Of a stretch of DNA of 64,000 bases, positions 36,520 to 48,219 are shown piece after piece. The first letter of the stretch is position 1. Every line of letters begins with the position of its first letter. This DNA comes from Takakia lepidozioides (taxonomy: Eukaryota > Streptophyta > Takakiopsida > Takakiales > Takakiaceae). Under the pieces are notes generated by a model that searched no databases, had not been told where the DNA came from, and was given only the letters and a program-made list of their open reading frames with translations. The position numbers and the translations under genes were made by a program. The DNA is taken from the NCBI GenBank assembly GCA_030704615.1, contig CM060731.1:66442756-66506755 (forward strand), written 5' to 3'.

Positions 36520-38503
36520 TGGTTGGTTTTTTCGTGGTCCAGGCTCCTCTACAAACGCTGTAGGGTCTGCTTGATTAATGTATTTTGAATCTGATTCATT
36601 GTATTCTAGGACAACATAGGGAATGAGCCAGATTGGGCTCAAACGGCCATATGCCCCAGATCCTACATTCTCTCTACAAAGATCACCATTGCTAGTCTCT
36701 GAGGGCTTGAGATCTATTATGATGTCTTTTGCATTGTGGGAAAGATTAAGAGGGAGCCATGTTGAGCTGAAATAGCCATGTGCTTGGGTGTTTGAAACCC
36801 AGTTAGACCGTTTGGGAAAAACTTACCAACCATGGACCTGCCCAACATCTCTGGACATGCAAAAGGTTCTATATTCTGGAGATTTAGATGTACTCCTGGA
36901 GAAAAGGAGAGACAGCTCTCATTCACATGGGAGCACTATGGACATGAAAGAATTTCAATTTATGATCCCCCTCTTTGCACGTGGTGGGTTTCACACGGAA
37001 AACTAAGTTGGGCCCTACTGGGGGACCTGCCCCAGGCCTACAGGCCAAAGGGCCATGGCTCCCACAGAATTGCACTCTTCCTCATTCGCCTGCCCCAAGC
37101 CTAAAGGCCAAAGGGCCGTGGCTCCCACAGAATTGCACTCTTCCTCATTCGCAAGTACAAGATTTAAATGTCTAGAGCCAAGTACAAGACCATCAAATCT
37201 GGATTAGAATGGCGAGAAATTCTCCGGTACAAGTGTGGGTCATCAAGGAGCATTGTAAGGGCCCATGACTAGTCTCTGGTTTTACGTAGCCCCTGGGTTG
37301 TCACGATGCCTGTGGTTTAAATGAGAATCCAGGGCAGAGGAGATGGGGAAAAGTCAATCACAAGCATTGAGTTTAAAATTCATTACACATCGCTTCGCGC
37401 CTCCATTATCGCGAATGATGAGAAAAAACCTACAGCCTGCAGCCTCAATCAACTTTGCTTATTGATTGAAACGATTCCGGATTTGCAACAAATCTTAGCA
37501 TTAGTAAGAGTTCGTTGAAGGCGTAGGGGCAATCCTGCAAGGTGGCGAAAACCACGATAGTAACCAATACTAATCAATTGTTGGACAGCCTTTAAAAACC
37601 CGCCACTGGGGTCATTTCTCATCCTCCATTAAATCAATATAATCTCCCAACTTTTACGGTGGATTTCTCTGAATGTTTTTGGAGGTGGTAGGGGGCCAAG
37701 TTAGCTCACCATCTATACGGTCAGTTTCCATGGAGGTTAATTTTCTACCGGATATGGCCCTTTCCATGCCTGGAGGTTCGAAGTTCAAACATTAGTTAAG
37801 TATACACAACTTTAGCCAAAGTGCTCGGGGCTGTGCGTGCAACCAACAAGACAAAACAAGGCACTACACGAGATCCTTTTGATACCCAGCTAGTAAGAAA
37901 ACCCTGGATGCGCGGAGGAGGCCTGAAACCTATACATGAACCAGGCCAGAATGAGATCACCTTCCCGGTCATCTTCATGCCATTTCCATTTCGCAACCAT
38001 GGTTGAAAAAATTCTAATCATGTGCCAGAGCGAGGTCACGGAAGTCTGTAACTGCCGCCTGCAGATGACACCTAGGTCTTCAAATCACTTGCTTTGAATT
38101 CGGCGATTGCATTCACAGGTGGGGATTTCGGGCAGATTGAGCTTGTAGGTCCTCAGACTCTTGTCAGTTTAGGACTTCCCTCAGTTTGGAAGTAATTAGC
38201 CAAATCATACAATCATTTGGGTGTTTGGCAACTCGCAGGAGGCATTTAAACCCTAACTTTCACATTCTGCTGCGGGGGCGACCCAATTTTTTCTGCAGGC
38301 CTCAATGAATCTTATGAAGACGGAGACAAAATTCTTGAATCTATTGACTCTGCTTTGCGGTTATACATTTATAGCTGCCTCGTTAACAGACGCTAGTATA
38401 CATAGAGGAGAGAAAGAGCTTGAGCATCTACATTGCATTCTTTGAAATTAAGGGATCAATTGCCTTGAATCTTTAGGTCTTGTTCTTCGTTACACTGGTT
38501 GCC
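36520..38503. other. Intergenic; one 63-bp duplication
   Basis: No gene recognised. Apart from the tandem duplication at 37030-37155 I see only unremarkable sequence; the last few hundred bases probably contain the promoter and 5' UTR of the next gene. Confidence 0.45.
37030..37155. repeat. 63-bp tandem duplication
   Basis: 37030-37092 and 37093-37155 are near identical, both containing GGCCAAAGGGCC and CTCCCACAGAATTGCACTC; only about three mismatches, so it is young. Confidence 0.9.
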
Positions 38504-41500
38504 ATGGTGGCATATAGCATCCTTACATGCACAGAAAGAGCGGCAGAAAGTTTTCTCTTAAAGTCACCAGTCAGCGCCCACTCTTTCAGCACCAGACCCA
38601 GTGACTCCAGTAGTCAGTCTGCAAACAAATTCAGCTCCAAAGCTGCAGTCAAATATTTTACTGTGCCTGATCACTTGATGAATTCTTCTAGCCATCATTG
38701 TTGCTTTTTCAACAAAAAATTCCAGATAGCTGGTATCCAGAGGCAATATGGTCCTGAAACACCACAAAGAATTTTCAGCCAGGCAGGGCGGCGACACCAT
38801 AGACGGCGAGGTGAGCTTGAATCAAGCTCTGTGAACATTAAGGGGCCTGCCTCAAAGCATCATGGTAGCAGTGATGACAAGGTGGAGATCACAATTGACT
38901 TTCAAGAAATGAAACAAAGAGCAGGTGATGCTGCAGCAAAGACGAAGAAAATATTCCAGTCGTCCTTTCGTCAAGCAGAACAGGTGAGCTTAATATGATG
39001 CAGGACTATATTTCTTCCGATACCTCAATCGTTATAGAACTAATTTGTGTAGTGACATGGTGTCACTTCTGGTTGATTTAAGAAGTTTTGATTTCTGCAT
39101 AGTAGAGACGTTTCTCAAGAATTTTTTTTTTTCGCTTGAAGTGCTTTACACACTACCTCATGAAAGTAACTAAGTCCTTGCAAAGTTAGAATGAACCCAA
39201 ACTGACAATTAGTGGAAGTCAACAAGTCAGCTGGTATTTCCCACAATCAGAGCTCTACCTCTCCCAAGTACGTTTGGACAACTTTGAAGTGATTCATATC
39301 CTTCCTGGAACTATCCTGAAACTGATATCCCTCCAGCAATTTTTCGCCTGACAGACTGTGGGAAAATGTTGTGCAAAATATAACTGTCTGTAAAATTCAA
39401 CTGTACCTTATAGGTGCAACTTGTTTTATCAAATTGATCGAAATTCCATGCTACAGCCATGCTTTATGTTACTCCCAAAGCAGCTCAGGACTTTTAACAC
39501 TTGAGATAGGCAGCAAAGATTCTGATTGCGTAACTTTCTTAAACTTCTCGCGGTAGTAAAAATAGAAGCCTCAAGCTCTAGTAAGAAAATTTAAGGCCTT
39601 TAGTATTGAACACAATGCGGATCAGCTTGGCAAGGTTGTTCTATTGGTGTCACTATCTTTGGGAACGTTGTGTTCTATAACTCGACACCTCATTCTCTTT
39701 TTGTGAGATGTTATGGACTCCTCTTGAAGCTGTCAAGTAATTGTACAAGGAGGGGTACAAGTTTGGCAGTTACAAATGGATTCAGTCTCTTCTGTAGCTC
39801 ATAATAGTATGAATCAAGAGGTAAGGTGACATAGTACATAACAATCCAGTTACACTGCTTAAATACTGCATGCTAATTATGCACAGAGAAATCACCAGAC
39901 AAGTGTGGCATAAACAAAAATCTGTAGATAACAAGTAAATACAGCTCTCTGATGTTGAAAATAAACCTGGTTGTTTTTGTCTGGTCTAATCAGGCAAGCA
40001 AATCATTTCTTCGAGATGGTGCCCAGGCATGGAGAGAATTGCGAACCAGTGTGGCTGTACAGAATGACAAACGCATTGTCATTGCCATCCGGCGTTCAAC
40101 CATTGACTTTGCCGGACGGGCAATCCTGTGGACACTCTTAGCAATTATATTTGCACGGTTCCTTATCATGGGTGCTAATAAGTTCCGTTGGGGTTGGGAG
40201 GAAGGATTTAATTGGCCAAAAAGTTTGAGAGTTAGAGATCGCAGCTTGGGAGGGAAGGAGGTGGTTGTTGGCAAAGGTATTAAGCTATGGGAAGGAGGAC
40301 CTGTGAAGAAGGCAGTAAAAACCGTGGTGAAAGAGGTGAGTCCCCTGGATAGTGTGATAGCCACCTCACGTTCCGAAAAGGAGTTACAACGGTTGAAATT
40401 GGACAACAATACATGGAAGACCAAAAAAGTCCAAATGGAACGATTGCCAGCCTGGTGGCCTGGTTTAAACCTGCCTCCTTCCATGCCAGCCAAAATCTCT
40501 ATGCAAGCCAAGAGGGATGCTCATGTTCTCTTGCAAGGTATACATCTGTGCATTTGGGCAATCAATGCTCTTTTTGTTCATTTGTATTTGCTTTACTATT
40601 CAAACTTCAAATTCCATAAAACCAGAATAAGGGTGCATTCAGAAGGAAAAGTCAGGGATGCAGTATTTGTAACTTTTATCAGAGAATGTTTGCAGGAGAG
40701 AGGCAAAACACCCACTCATTGAGGGAAATGAATACAGAAGGACTTGGGGCGGTAAAGGAACTGACTTGGATGCTGATGTAACACTTCGGATTCAGATATG
40801 GTGAAGAAGAGAATAAGTGGTCAAGACTTCGCAGAAGAAGACATCTGTAAGGTTTGCAACCCTGAGCTTCTTCCTTGCAGTTTCGAACTTGTTTAGTCTA
40901 CTTGGATCAGTTTCAGTCAACAGTACCTGAAACTACTTGCATTACAGTTCCAGAGAGGTGCTCTTGTTGAGGCTTTGCATGACATAAATGTGAAATTACT
41001 GTTGGTGGAATGGAGGGCAGCTTCGTCAGCTCTGTAGGGACTCAGGGGCAAAGGTGAGCTTCGACACAGCACATACTCGCGACTCCTTCTATCGAACTGC
41101 CATTCAGGCTGTGTTGATGGCGTGCAGCAGGTAAAATCTGAATCTGAAAGTTCCTCACGCCCTTGCTTCAGATTTTTGGAGCTAAGATAATCATATCAGC
41201 AGCTCACTGTCACCCATAGCACTTCGACACTTCTCTTCAAAATCAACAGGAGATAGATATCTTGTGCACTTTTTATCTCGTCAGATTTCACATAACTCAG
41301 TTAAAATTTTGGTGGAGATATGCATTTTCCAGTATGGTGTAGATGAAAGACCTGGACAGATTAAAACCGTCGCCTAAGAACATTAGGTAAGGCATACCCT
41401 TAATGGCCTAGTCCCCTTTGGACAGTAGCCTCCTGGAACCAGTTCCTTACCAGGTATTATATCGGACTTGTCCCAAATGTACAGTAGTCCTCTTGTGCAG

Positions 41501-42863
41501 CCTACATATATGCAGTCACTGCTGGGGGTGGTAAAGGAAACGCAAGGTTGATTCCAGCATTACTGCTGTAGTCATCCAATTTGGCCACATGTAACATGCC
41601 AGTCAGTGTGTCTGGAGAAGGGCACAGAGAGGAAGTGAGACATCAGTCTGACATTAGCCAGTGGTACAACACTTTCCTGGGTTTGGAGGGTTTGGACGGC
41701 ACATGTTGAGGGTTTGGCAACATCATACATGCCAGTTGTGGGAGTACTTTCCTAGCACCTCTTCATTCGATTAGAGGCCCATGAGTGTTGTGAATGTCTG
41801 GGCGCTGGCACTAAGGCCACTTGAGACAGTTATACCTTTCTTCTGACCGAATTCTTAAAATTGCAAAGTAGAGATGAACACAAAGAAAAGGTATTCCTCC
41901 ACCTTGTATGAACATGTGATCCGAACATTATTTGGTTCATAGCTACATTGCCACGTTGGTTGTGTTCATTGGGCGCTCAGGGCGCATCTGATGCCATCTA
42001 CTGTTGTTGACTGGCAGCGGCAGATTGGATTTTGGAAATGAGGGGATGGCACAGTTCATTGCAGGGTTGGCCAGCAACATAGGTCTGGAGGCAGAGCGAG
42101 CAGCAACCATGGTGACTGCTGCTGTGGCAGCTCGGACACGTGCGGGGTTTTTGCAGACTTGGGTACGTTGGTGCAGAAGTTAAGTCTGAAATACTCGGAA
42201 GAACTCAAGCTTGCAAGTTCCAAGAGCTACCTGATTGAGATAGTACAATAGAGAAAGCTCAGTGGGTCTCAAAATATTTCTAAAGAAATTGCATACCCTC
42301 TGGATACAGACGCTGCACATGCAAGGCAAGTCAGAAGAAGCAGAGGAAGAACTTCGTAAGCTGGTGCGCATACACTCCATTTTTGGGCCCAATCCCAACT
42401 CTGTAAGTTGTGTGCCCTTGTCCTTTTCTGCTTTCTTCCTACAAGTTCGTCTTCATACTCGTGCTTTCGGCTTATAAACTTCAATTCACTTGATGGTCCG
42501 TAGTATATCTTTAATGTGGTATGATGTTCAGAATCATTTTCCTTACATGATGTATCCATGATGTAAGTAAAATGATCCTATACTGAACATCATGTAAGTG
42601 TAACCTGTGCCTGTAACTATTTAGCATACAATTCTAGATTAAGCTGTATCATGCCATGTACCAGTGCTACTGAAAATTAAATGGATACACAAAATCTGTG
42701 ACATTTTGTCTACTGGCAGCCGGAGATGGAGATGGTGGCTCGAGGTCTGGCATATTTCAGTGCTGAAGATCGACAAGAACTGCTTACAATATACATCAGT
42801 GCGGGAGGCAGGGAAACAGAGCAAATTGGGAGGGAAGCCTTGGGCCTTCTGTCTACCATGGAC
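38504..42863 (+). CDS. Unnamed multi-exon protein, probably plastid membrane (3' end not determined)
   Basis: Seven exons join in phase: 38504-38983, 39994-40537, 40796-40851, 41021-41130, 42024-42162, 42310-42402, 42720-42863, giving 522 codons with no stop. The terminal exon after donor GAC|GTAAGC is not found with confidence. The N terminus (MVAYSILTCTERAAESF...) is Ser-rich and acid-poor, transit-peptide-like. A mid region has an amphipathic or coiled-coil stretch (EITIDFQEMKQRAGDAAAKT) and one membrane helix (AILWTLLAIIFARFLIMGA). Later segments are RISGQDFAEEDICK, LRQLCRDSGAKVSFDTAHTR, DSFYRTAIQAVLMACSR, GKSEEAEEELRKLVRIHS and REALGLLSTMD. It reads like a conserved plant protein of unknown function; I do not recognise a named family. 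It is transcribed in the same direction as the ABCG and DnaJ-like genes. Confidence 0.75.
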
Positions 42864-44163
42864 GTAAGCAACTAGTTGGCTTTGTCTCTGATCTTCCTTA
42901 CTGTGTATAGTTTCCAGTATTCTCAGCATTCTGAGTCTGAGGGATGGGCTCAGGGTGAAAGGAGTATTGGCCTAAGAGTTGTGCAGGATACAGTGAGTGC
43001 TGAGTTGACCTTAGATTGAGTTCCATTCTTTGACCTAAATTTCTACATCAGATTGCTCGATTTCATAGCTAGATAACGCATTATTCAATTGCGGTGGTGA
43101 CCACATGGTTACCCAAAACCACTACCTAGCTTTGTTGCTTTCAATGGTTTTTAAGGGTGATCTTTGACAGCGCTCTCATTTACAATTGAGAACCCGTTGT
43201 CACACTGTTCATCCTACATCTGATGGAATCACTCAAGCAATGACCTTATTCTTCATTTACCAATAAGCAAGTAGACGGGTTTGTTGGAATATCAATGGAC
43301 GTGAAACTGCTGATGGTTATTATGATTGATTTGTACAAAGCTATATTGTGGTTGGATCTCTTGAGACCCTCCCAGCAGCTTCAGGCAGACAACTGAAGAG
43401 CAATGATACTTGTCTTTTCCCAAACAAGGTAAGCATAGCCACCATGATTGCCTGAAGTATTGCCAGTTCTGTCAAGTGCATGTGTGCTATATTGAGTGCC
43501 CTGGTTGTATGCAGCAGAGAAGTAACTAATTCATCATCAACCTCGGTCAAGTTGGTCATCTGTCATTCAGTATGATAAATTCAAATTTGAGAACAATTAC
43601 CCCACATTGTGTTAAAACTCTGCCGGTAGTTTTGTGACTGTTATGTGCTTCGGTGGCATATTCTGCCAATATTGAGGAGAATTACCCGGCAGATTTATAG
43701 GTGCCAAGAGCCTCTTCCTGCCACTGTCAATTCTACATGCTGAATCAGCAGTGGCCGCAAGGTATTGCGAAGGACCCCAAGGATCCTCAGCTCTTAACAC
43801 CGGGGAATTGGCTGCACCCTGTCCTTTCTGGTTACGGCACTGACATCGCCTTTTTACCTCGCCCAAAAAAACTCTGCCAGCATCTTACGCCACAAAGTAC
43901 AGGGCGCAGCCCGTTCTGTAGTGCATTGATGGACCACATGGTTTGGATCAAGGGCTCTACTGATAAAGAGTTAGAGCCAATGAATAAAAGAAAAGGATAT
44001 GACATACAGACGCCACAGAGGAGATGTGGACACTTGAAAAGAAAGTAAGAACAGCTGGATCCTCTAATGTCGGAAAAACGAAACAATGTAAAGTGGTGCG
44101 AAAGGAGCATTCGATAGATGGCTGGTTAGGGCACAAGGTTGCTTTACAAGTGATCATGACATA
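42864..44163. other. Intron or 3' region of the unnamed gene
   Basis: Should contain the last exon of the preceding gene. One weak candidate is after TTCAG at 43384 (Ala-Asp-Asn-stop). Open frames at 43612-44048 on either strand lack protein character. Confidence 0.35.
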
Positions 44164-44401
44164 GGTGTATGTTGGATGTCACCAACCATAGCCAACCCGG
44201 CTACAACAATGGGTCTCAGTCAGTGGGTTACTGAATGTAGTATAGAAATTTGTGTCCTGGAGGAGGTTTGGCAACTGGTTGTCCCAGTTACGGCTGTAAC
44301 TGGTTAGAAGGTAGTCCACCTTCTCAATGAAAGGCTCGGGTGAAGAGACACAATAATTTATGCCCGCCTGGTGTCACCATTTTTTTTCCTCTTGTGAAAT
44401 G
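44164..44401 (+). repeat. Dispersed repeat R2, copy 2
   Basis: Co-linear with 36209-36441 over its length (TGTATGTTGGATGTCACC start, ATAGCCAACCCGGCTA, GTAGTCCACCTTCTC, GGGTGAAGAGACAC, T8 near the end). It lies 90 bp upstream of the SINE at 44494. Confidence 0.6.
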
Positions 44402-44493
44402 TGTGTTCTTGCTCCTCAGATATCATAGGTGATTCTCCATCCAGATGCTTTATTTCCTATTTTTTTCCTTTTTCTTCTAAAACGAGGATAGAA

Positions 44494-44735
44494 ACCAACA
44501 GTCTGTAGCTCAGTTGGTTAGTGCACTCAGTGCCACCCAGATGATTCTGTGGTCATTCCTGCTACTTGACGGGTGTGGTATGTTCTGCTCCCCGTTCCCT
44601 GGGCGGTGTCCCATTTCTACGCCTTCATGGTGCGGTTACAGTGAAAGAGGTTATTTCTCCTCTCACTTTTAAGGGGCCTGATTTGTGAGGTGTCGCTCCC
44701 AGGTGTTTCCCTCAATAATTGTTTTTTTCAAAAAA
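44494..44735 (+). repeat. tRNA-derived SINE with 9-bp target duplication
   Basis: The head ACCAACAGTCTGTAGCTCAG holds an A box TAGCTCAGTTGG (44506-44517), then a degenerate B box near 44551 (GGTCATTCCT). The family body carries CCCTGGGCGGTGTCCCA, AAAGAGGTTATTTCTCC, GGGGCCTGATTTGTGAG and GTGTTTCCC. The tail is T7 followed by A7. AGGATAGAA occurs at 44485-44493 and 44736-44744, a perfect direct repeat consistent with target-primed insertion by a LINE machinery. Confidence 0.88.
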
Positions 44736-44834
44736 AGGATAGAAGCCCTTTGACTTGCCTTCATTACATTAATAACGTTGGAAAAAACATAAACAATTTG
44801 GAGTTGTATCTGGAAAAAAACAAGGCCAGCAAAA

Positions 44835-45437
44835 ATGTCGGCTTTCCTCGGGCAGATAGCCAACAGGGTCCTCAAGGTGGGGGAGTGGCTCCAGTTCAAT
44901 GATGCCCTGCTCTGTTCCTGCTGCTCCTCAGGGCAGTTAGAAACATTGGAGCGCTGTCTCGTCTGCTGCCTAACTCCAATGAAGGTGTGGCCGATTGTGA
45001 AGGCCTTCTACAGGGAGTGGGACTCTTTCGAAATGTCAATTGTTCAGTTGCTTCTCAATTATGACATTTCTTCCAAAGGCAGGGCATCGGACTGCCCAAT
45101 CTTTGACTGTCTCAGAACCTCTACTCTATGGCAAATATGGAAGGTTAGATGTGCATGGACACTATCAAGCACCACATGCACACTGTCTACCTTATTGTCC
45201 AGAGTTTTCTGGGACATGCAGATTGAGGAGAGGAAGGCTTGGGCCAAAATGTGTGCAGATGTCCAAAGGAAGCCCCAGCAAGCTGCAGCAATCCACGACA
45301 AGTTCGCCAGCTCCTGGGCAAGAAACGGTATTTTGTGCGTTAGCCCGTCACCATCTGACTGCACCTGGACAGCACTCCCACCAGTCCAATGGAGAGACCT
45401 CAACACGCCCCTCCATGGTGGTGTCCCCAGAGTTTGA
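44835..45437 (+). pseudogene. 200-codon frame resembling the C-terminal end of a LINE reverse transcriptase protein
   Basis: MSAFLGQIANRVLKVGEWLQ opens a frame to TGA 45435-45437. The stretch CPIFDCLRTSTLWQIWKVRC resembles the zf-RVT tail of plant LINE proteins (aromatic-x-x-W-x-IW-x-xR). Cys-rich segments (CSCCSSGQ) precede it. No RT or endonuclease motif is nearby, so it is a fragment if the reading is right. An unrelated chance frame is the alternative. Confidence 0.35.
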
Positions 45438-45871
45438 CGGGGATGTGAATTGGTGTCACATTAAGTCTGCAGCTAGATTGAAATTTTGTTGATCTTGCTG
45501 AGTCCATTCTATCCCTCCACACAGATTATGATTCATCAGGCTCCTGATCTTCCAACAATCTGCTTGTGGTCTGGACAGAACCCCCTACGGGTGCTGCTTA
45601 AGATAGGGTTCTCAACCCTAGGTTTCTACCATCTCCTATCAGGAGGCCACATAGTCTCTCGGTCACTATAGAGATAGGGTTCTTGACCTTTCTTTCATCT
45701 CCTTTCAGAAGGCTTCTTCGTCTTCACTGACCACGGTGTGTGTGCCTCACAGCGTAACCAGGGGTTTTAATTTTTTCACCGCAATAAACTCAATAAAATT
45801 AATTCAGGGCTCTGACCCCTGTTCACTTCAATATATATATAAATTGGAGGGATTGCATTTTTAAATGTTAA
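45438..45871. other. Short direct repeats only
   Basis: AGATAGGGTTCT(C/T) followed by CATCTCCT occurs twice about 70 bp apart (45602 and 45672). No gene seen. Confidence 0.4.
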
Positions 45872-46215
45872 GAGCATCCCCACCGGGCCGCTATCAGCCA
45901 CAAGCGGCAAAGTTCCGTGTTAGAGCGATAAGACACAAAAACCATGCCCCACCGCCGCACGTTACAATGCGCGGTAACGTTCCGTGCGCTCCAAATTGGA
46001 ACCGGACCCGGACCTCGCCGTGTCCTTCTGGCCCGTTATGGCTTACGCAAGTCAACGTCTCCCACAAGTGAGACGCTGGCGAGCGAGAGGGTGGCGAGAG
46101 GTTTGCCGTGCAACCGGTGGGGAGCAATCCAGTTGCGGACACCCCATCTTCTTGAGCACTCTCCACAATAAAAGGCACTTGATGTACCCACATACAGCCA
46201 CCGGTGGGGATGGTC
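45872..46215. mobile_element. PIF/Harbinger-type MITE, 344 bp
   Basis: Termini GAGCATCCCCACCGG and (inverted) GACCATCCCCACCGG match at 14 of 15 bases. TAA flanks both ends (45869-45871 and 46216-46218), the 3-bp target duplication of the PIF/Harbinger superfamily. The interior is GC-rich and non-coding, in AT-rich surroundings, so its base composition marks it as foreign to the site. Confidence 0.8.
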
Positions 46216-47474
46216 TAAGGACTTTCATGCACATATGGGCCCCGCCGGTACGGCCCATGGGATCATCCCAAGGGCCCAAGTCAAAGGTCCGCTAGACAGT
46301 CTGAATCTAGTGCTGGATCAAACACCACATTATTAACCCTTAAGCGCCCAATCAGCCCGATTTGGGCTTCTCTTTATACTTTTTCGCCCCTGTTTTTCTC
46401 AGATTTTAAACATACAAGATAAGATAACGGTGCGGCATTGCACCAAAAAAAAAAAAAAAAAAAAAAGTATAGCCTGGGACCAACATTTGTTACCGAATCA
46501 ACGTGTCATGGTTTTAGTCATGGTTATCTAGAATTACCTACTTCTAGTTAACTAGGACATTTTAGATATTTATATTTATATTTTGTGTGTTGGGACTTCA
46601 TTTGGTCTCACATGCCAAGTGAGGTGTCGAGCCTCACTCGAGACATGGAGATAGGTTTTCCCCTTGTGAGTGTTGAGGAGGCTCATCTTCTTGTAGTTGA
46701 GCCTCCATGAGCTTCTCTCACCTCCATAGCTCTAGGTATTGAGAGGGAGTGTGTTGAGGGCTTTGTAGGGTGGATTCCTTTAGCAAAGGTGCCCTTGGCT
46801 TGACTTAGTTTATGTGATAGAGTGGATTTCACTTGGAAGGACTAGGGCTTGTTCTTCATGTGATTGCTTCATGCTTTGAGAGCTTTCATTGTCTTCTACT
46901 TCTCTCATTTCTCATCTCTTATCATTGTGGTATAGCTTTCTAGGATTGTGTGCTTAGATTGAGTGGTGGACAATGATGTATATTGTGGCACGATGCTTAG
47001 GTGCACGACAAACGAATCAGAAGCTTCACTATTGGGAACTTCGGGAACGGTAAGACAAAGCGTTTCAAAACCTGCATGTATCCAAAGACTCTCCCTTTGA
47101 TCTGCATGCAACGACATCATGAACAAGGAGAAAAAAGGAATGACACGGCAGCGGAGAGCTCGTCGTGTCTCGAGGCGCCGTCATGCCGGATTTGATTTGT
47201 AGCCATGCGCTAACTGTGGATGGCATTGAATCTCTAGGGCTACGGACCGGTGTGGCAAGAACGTATATACAGATTGTGCTTGCATAGACAATAGAGGTAC
47301 CCAAAGATATGTCTGTTTGTATGTAGAGGGGTTGCATAGCAGCTGGAGCTGGGGCCAAGTTGCAGTCGCCGGTGTGATGGATTGTGAGTAGTTAATTTTA
47401 TACATTCCAGGGGATCGGTGAGGGAAGGTGGCGGCCTCATCAAAAAATTCATTGAGAGAGCCTTGTTGATCACT
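46216..47474. other. No gene; 22-A run
   Basis: A poly-A run lies at 46445-46466. Remaining sequence has no recognised coding or repeat. Confidence 0.4.
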
Positions 47475-47545
47475 CGTTGCCCCGCATTGTCATTGTCCCG
47501 CGTTGTCATTGCCCCGCATTGTCATTGTCATTGCCCCGCGTTGCC
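47475..47545. repeat. GC-rich minisatellite, about 15-bp unit
   Basis: Variants of TTGTCATTGCCCCGC(A/G) repeat four to five times. Confidence 0.8.
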
Positions 47546-47675
47546 ATAATTCTGTGTAATGTATGTCTATCTCCCGCTCTCCTCTCCTTACCTTCAAACT
47601 ACCCGCGGGGTATACGACTATGCAAGCAGTCAGATTCTGCTGCTTCAGGTGCCAAAAGACCTTATAAACGTCGCA

Positions 47676-47678
<3 letters not shown>

Positions 47679-47740
<62 letters not shown>
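47679..47740. repeat. (CT)31 microsatellite
   Basis: Uninterrupted CT dinucleotides. It creates long Leu-Ser and Arg-Glu frames on the two strands that are not genes. Confidence 0.97.
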
Positions 47741-47745
<5 letters not shown>

Positions 47746-47783
47746 TGGCTAAGTTCTTTGTAACAACGCTCAAGAATGGCTTG

Positions 47784-48172
47784 ATCCCCCATGCCATTTT
47801 ATGGCGAACCACCACGAAAACCCTCGATTCCCGGTGATGAGTCGCGGTGAGTCTTGGCCCACTCACCACGGTCCCATTGGACCGTGATGAGTCCCAAGAC
47901 TCCCCACGACTCCCACCACAAGGTCTCCGCCCCCATGGTGAGTCCTATGCCACCCCCACTAAGTCCCACTAAGCTACCACCACCCCTCGTGGAACCACCC
48001 CCACCGCAACCCGGTGTGCGGGGCTCCACCTAGTGAGCGCCTCCGCCTCCTTGAGTGCCTTGGGCACTCAAGGGTGCTTTAGCCCCCGCATCTATTGTCG
48101 CCACTGCCCCCACCACAAGGGCAGCCCCTCTTGTGTCCCGACCCCTTGCCCTCAAGGCGAAGGGCCGTGACA
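47784..48172 (-). repeat. Truncated inverted copy of the 11.9-kb LTR
   Basis: Read on the minus strand from 48172 it begins TGTCACGGCCCTTCGCC and stays co-linear with 11934-12316, including GGGACTTAGTGGGGGTGGC and GACTCACCGCGACTCATCAC. Homology stops at ATAAAATGGCA, just before the TATA box. No pol sequence adjoins it. It lies between a CT repeat and the plus-strand transposase-like element. Confidence 0.85.
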
Positions 48173-48219
48173 TACTGCCTATTACTTAGAATAAGGTTGT
48201 TACGGAGGGGTTTTCAGTT

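Noticed and set aside
40600-40795. Exon at GAGAGAGGCAAAACACC after TTTGCAG in the unnamed gene
   Set aside because: It cannot be joined in frame to the next exon; the acceptor before 40796 restores phase and the conserved-looking RISGQDF segment.
43385-43396. Terminal mini-exon Ala-Asp-Asn-stop for the unnamed gene
   Set aside because: Phase fits but it is too short and weak to call without transcripts.
44494-44560. Functional tRNA gene
   Set aside because: The D-arm region is good, but the anticodon and T arms do not fold and the sequence continues as a dispersed repeat.
47490-47869. Long Leu-Ser and Arg-Glu open frames on both strands
   Set aside because: They are translations of the (CT)31 microsatellite and the LTR fragment.
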